A stretch of 64,000 bases of DNA, taken from assembly GCA_026419785.1 (NCBI GenBank), contig JAODTK010005645.1, positions 1 to 64,000 of the forward strand, read 5' to 3'. Numbering within the stretch: position 1 is the stretch's first letter; each line of letters opens with the position of its first letter. Source of the stretch: Sclerodactyla briareus (Eukaryota > Echinodermata > Holothuroidea > Dendrochirotida > Sclerodactylidae). Position numbers and translations under genes: made by a program. This document shows positions 60,480-64,000 of the stretch, in pieces. A model generated the notes under the pieces. That model was not told the origin of the DNA. It ran no database searches and was given only the letters and a program-made list of their open reading frames with translations.

Positions 60480-63400
60480 CGCCCGGTGAGTCCATCCATG
60501 GCCCGCCATCTCCCTGCTAAACTGGGTTGAATGTTGAATACTATTCTCCAATTATGGGTCTTCATTAAACTGTCGCAAACATAGCAAATGCAAGTAAGCT
60601 CAACAAAACAGTAGGTATCATTCGAGTCACGTGAATTTTTGTGCAAGTTCAGGTTTATGCCATTTTAAAGCTTGAGGCGGGAAACTTGAACTTACTGCTG
60701 TGATGATACATGCATGGTGTTGATAAATGGTAAAAAAAACCCATAAATAAATTCAGATAGCGAAGAGAGGCAAAATAAATATATCAATGGCCTGGGGTTC
60801 CCCTTTATGCGTTCCGCTGAATATTCGGAAGAGTAGCGACAACCCAGGTGGTATTTTTACCCGACATTTCTAAAGTGTGGTCCAAAAGAAAAGGCTGTTT
60901 TATCCGCCAGGTTCATGCACCCCTATCTCATGGGCTCAGGGGTTTTCCTATAAGCAAGCAATCATTACGTGCATAACTGGTAGAAGCGCCTGGAGTCCAA
61001 CTTCCAAGAGACCCAAGATACAGTTGTGTGAAAGAAGGGCAGCAAGGAGTAAATAGGAGACCTGAGTGCTTAGATCTTACATAAGCGCTTCCCCGTGCCT
61101 ACATAACCCTTCATAGATTATACCACGATCAACTTTCATAGCTGATGGTACCCTCCCTTCCCGACAACTCGAGATGTTGATTTTGTGAATGATATTGATA
61201 GTTGTTGCCTTTGTTTGACCTTGAAATGCTAACAGATCCCCGATGATCTCATTACCACTAGAGACAAAAACGTATTGCCCGGGGAAAACGAGTGGGCTAC
61301 TCCGATCATCCATGCAAGGAAATCACAGTTTAATATTTGGCCTTGTCACTCTCTTTCTCGCCTCGTCGCTTGATCGTGCTGATATGGCGATTTTTGGGAA
61401 TAACCGTTGAATGACGATCTCAGTTCCATTTCTTAGAATCGTATCCCGTATGCTGCAGCTGAAACTCATACCGGTATATGCTCATTAGGCTGGCTCGTAT
61501 ATAGATGCAAGCATTAACCCCCACGATTAAGCGGATTCACACAAGTACAACATAACAGTACTCTCACCGTAATTTGTTTGCAGAGATAGAGACGAATTCG
61601 GAAAGGCCAAAATAATCATTCACATGAAATGGGAAACGAACGAGTAGGCGAAAATAACTGGACGCCGCTCACGGTAATTGTTTTCTCTGGAATATCTTCC
61701 TAATAAAGTGATTTATTGTCCTTATTCAAGAGTTGGTAGATATTTATTGCCCTCTACTTATATACAGTTTTCCCTCCTCAAATCTTGAACTCCTCATTAT
61801 TTTTTTTTTTATTATTTCTTACCGCAACTCACCATCCGCCTTCCTATGGAATCCTAGCCTTACACAAAAATAACGCAAACACAAGTATGTGTGCACACCC
61901 CACCCCCCCCCCCCCCCCCCCCCCTTCATGTACATTGTTTTTTGTACGATGTGTGCGGTCCCTTTTTATACCAATATACTTGCAACTCTTTAACGATAGG
62001 ATATTCTGTCGCTTCATGCCTTCCTAGTGTAGTATGTAATGTACACGGGGTTATCGGAATGACCTCTACAGGCAATGCTAATGTCGATTTAGTTTCGCAT
62101 GAAGAATAGGTATTTAAATGAATTTCGAGCACTCGCCTTTTTCACACTTCAATTCGTGTTATTGTAGTAAATAGTAAGAAGGGGAGGGGGTTGTTTCTTA
62201 GTCTGCGACATCTTATTACTTGCTATTATAGGGGGTCTACTTGTACGAGCTTCTGCTTGTGAACTCCTCCACAAACAATCACTCTATGAATATCGTATGG
62301 GCTGTCTATTTGTGGAATAAATTAATGAATGAATACTGAACTGAATTGTCTTGATTACGAGAGTAATGATGCACAAATGACTATCTGTTGTCCTTCGGAG
62401 TATTAACAGCAAGTATATAGGTATTAATCCTGACAGGAGTGTTGCCCAAATATCCAGGTACTTTAGAATCTAGTCATCTTGGTGACACGCATCCATACAT
62501 CTCATCAGTACGGGCAAATGTTATACATATATACCAGTAGGTCGGTGGCCTCGCAGAAGATCGCTCAAGTTGAGTCTAATTAAGAGTCGTCGTGTTTCCC
62601 GTGCGTAATCGGGTTTAGGAAAACACTATTGATTGATGATTCGAAGTGTAAATGGTCTCAATTGCGCTCATGCTTATTGAATGATGAATAAAGTAGTAGT
62701 GCTGCATGATACTCACTGTCTCGTTGAAGCTCTGGATGCCATGATTCGCACGCTGTTCTATTATCCGTTGAATCCGTTAAATGGTTGCGTTACTACTCGA
62801 TAGCCAGATTTTATTTTTTTATCGGTCAATATTTGTATACCTTTCTGTTCAAAGTATAGTCACTACAATAGTTTTCTGGTCCAATTCTGCAATGAAACGA
62901 ACATATTAGATGCGGACAATAGCCAGTACCGTGGAATCAATGAGTAGCGCATGTTCAAAAAAAAAGAAATATACTAGTACAAGTAAATGGCAGCTGGAGT
63001 TGTCCGTCTTCATTTTTTTTTTTAATAATGCCGTCCCCTTCACTTTCAGTACGTATGAGTGTGTGGTTTTTGCTGTGACGCATAATCATCTTGCTAAATC
63101 GTTTTGTCTATGTATATGACTACTGAGGGAGCAGAAGTGTCAGCTATTCAGCTGAAAGGACCAATTCTCCACTGCCTGTGTGGCGTAATTCACATACTAT
63201 AATGTAAAAATACGGTCGCTGTGTTGTTGTTTTTTTTTGGCGACTCAATCGTCAATCATGTTCTCAATGTCATCTAACCGTATACTCCACATCCCCCCCA
63301 CACCTTACCCTCCCTCCCCCCCACCCCCACCCCCCCTTTCCTTTCTCCGCACTCTACATCTCGATGAACCATGCATACTTAGAGTCTAGTGAGATCTAAT

Positions 63401-64000
63401 AGTGACTCCAATACTACGCCAGCAACTGGTCTGTGTGTTGTTCTTCGTGTAATCGAGACCAATTGGATCACCGACCACCATTCTTCCAATGTCATGTTAC
63501 AGTGTAATAGCGCGTAGTCTTGCGCATGTCTTAATGCGCGCGCCCCTCTAGTCGCGCTGGGGTCCACATGTTATGACATCCTAGGAATTGCCCACCTGAT
63601 TCTTTCCCAAGAATCTTTGTACCGTTCGCCATCTCTTCAAAACTGATCACCCCTTTTTGGAAGTCGCTCCGCTATTGAGGTTTAATTCAATCAGCATCGC
63701 CGACCACATTCTGCAGAAGACATAACATTTATACGTCCGGCCTAAATTTAGAGATTACATCAGCGATCGTCCCATGGACAGTGTCCTTTGAAAGGAATCT
63801 ATATCCCTTGATAAACCACAATCCTAAATTAGAATCAGCATTCCGAAACCCTCTTGCCTAATTCTCAATACATTCCCTTTTCCGTCCTCCGGGATTCACC
63901 CACTTATGTTGTTTTTCGTCTTATCCCACCTCATGAATGTCTTCTGAACGACCTCTTGAGGTATATTCGCTGAGATATTCTCCTCAAATATGCAGAGGTG
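60480..64000. other. No recognisable gene; poly-C and pyrimidine tracts
   Basis: AT-rich sequence without gene signals. It contains a 22-base poly-C run (61903-61924) and a C/T tract with almost no purines (about 63288-63347). The segment 61722-61862 faintly resembles 51237-51372 in copy 2 (TTATTCAnGAGTnGGTAGATAT and GGAATCCTAGCCT blocks), suggesting a further dispersed fragment. Frames at 61785-62109 exist only because they read through the poly-C run. Confidence 0.4.

Noticed and set aside
60141..60551. 136-codon minus-strand frame as a repeat protein gene
   Set aside because: Only two weak peptide repeats, no domain and no splice or start evidence; GC-rich repeat composition explains the open frame.
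61785..62109. Proline-rich plus-strand frames
   Set aside because: They exist only because they translate the 22-base poly-C run.
1..64000. Bacterial or viral gene cluster
   Set aside because: No dense coding, no operon spacing, and no phage, capsid or CRISPR-associated genes; the retroelement, SINE heads and splice-like signals indicate an animal genome.

Overview
The window looks like nuclear DNA of an invertebrate animal, probably marine, but the sequence does not name the taxon. The background is AT-rich. There is no dense ORF packing, no ribosome-binding-site architecture and no operon layout. A degenerate non-LTR retrotransposon, tRNA-derived SINE-like heads, large tandem arrays and many poly-C/poly-G runs are present. 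I found no complete protein-coding gene. Most long open frames are unsupported, and duplicated blocks differ by many small insertions and deletions. That could mean old non-coding duplication, uncorrected long-read error, or both, and it limits frame-based calls.

Layout. 0-1 kb: two copies of a dispersed poly-C-containing repeat (called R1 here). 1-11 kb: mostly featureless, with a few unidentified open blocks near 6.6-8.25, 10.1 and 11.6 kb and a strong hairpin at 11.14-11.24 kb. 12.1-15.85 kb: a mobile-element nest with a tRNA-like SINE head, a third R1 copy, and a plus-strand non-LTR reverse transcriptase split by a satellite-like block of about 240-bp and about 115-bp tandem units. 16.7-22.2 kb: two tandem copies (A, B) of a 2.6-2.8 kb unit sharing an almost unchanged 110-bp segment that contains an ATG. 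22.3-24.6 kb: an array of a complex unit, interrupted by a GC-rich insert. 25.5-29.8 kb: partial copies of the neighbouring repeats, one candidate exon and a 70-bp tandem repeat.

29.9-52.45 kb: a roughly 10-kb unit duplicated in tandem (copy 1 about 29.9-40.27, copy 2 about 40.27-52.45). Copy 1 carries about 1 kb absent from copy 2. Copy 2 carries about 2.7 kb absent from copy 1, and this holds two arrays of the heptamer GTTAGTC in both orientations. 52.45-64 kb: mostly featureless, with one well-formed candidate exon at 55,518-55,680, a second tRNA-like SINE head at 56.03-56.10 kb, a small GC-rich repeat island at 60.1-60.5 kb and long poly-C tracts.

The clearest results are the nested duplications, the copy-specific insertion with its heptamer arrays, and the interrupted retrotransposon. 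Nothing here demonstrates a new enzymatic or defence system.
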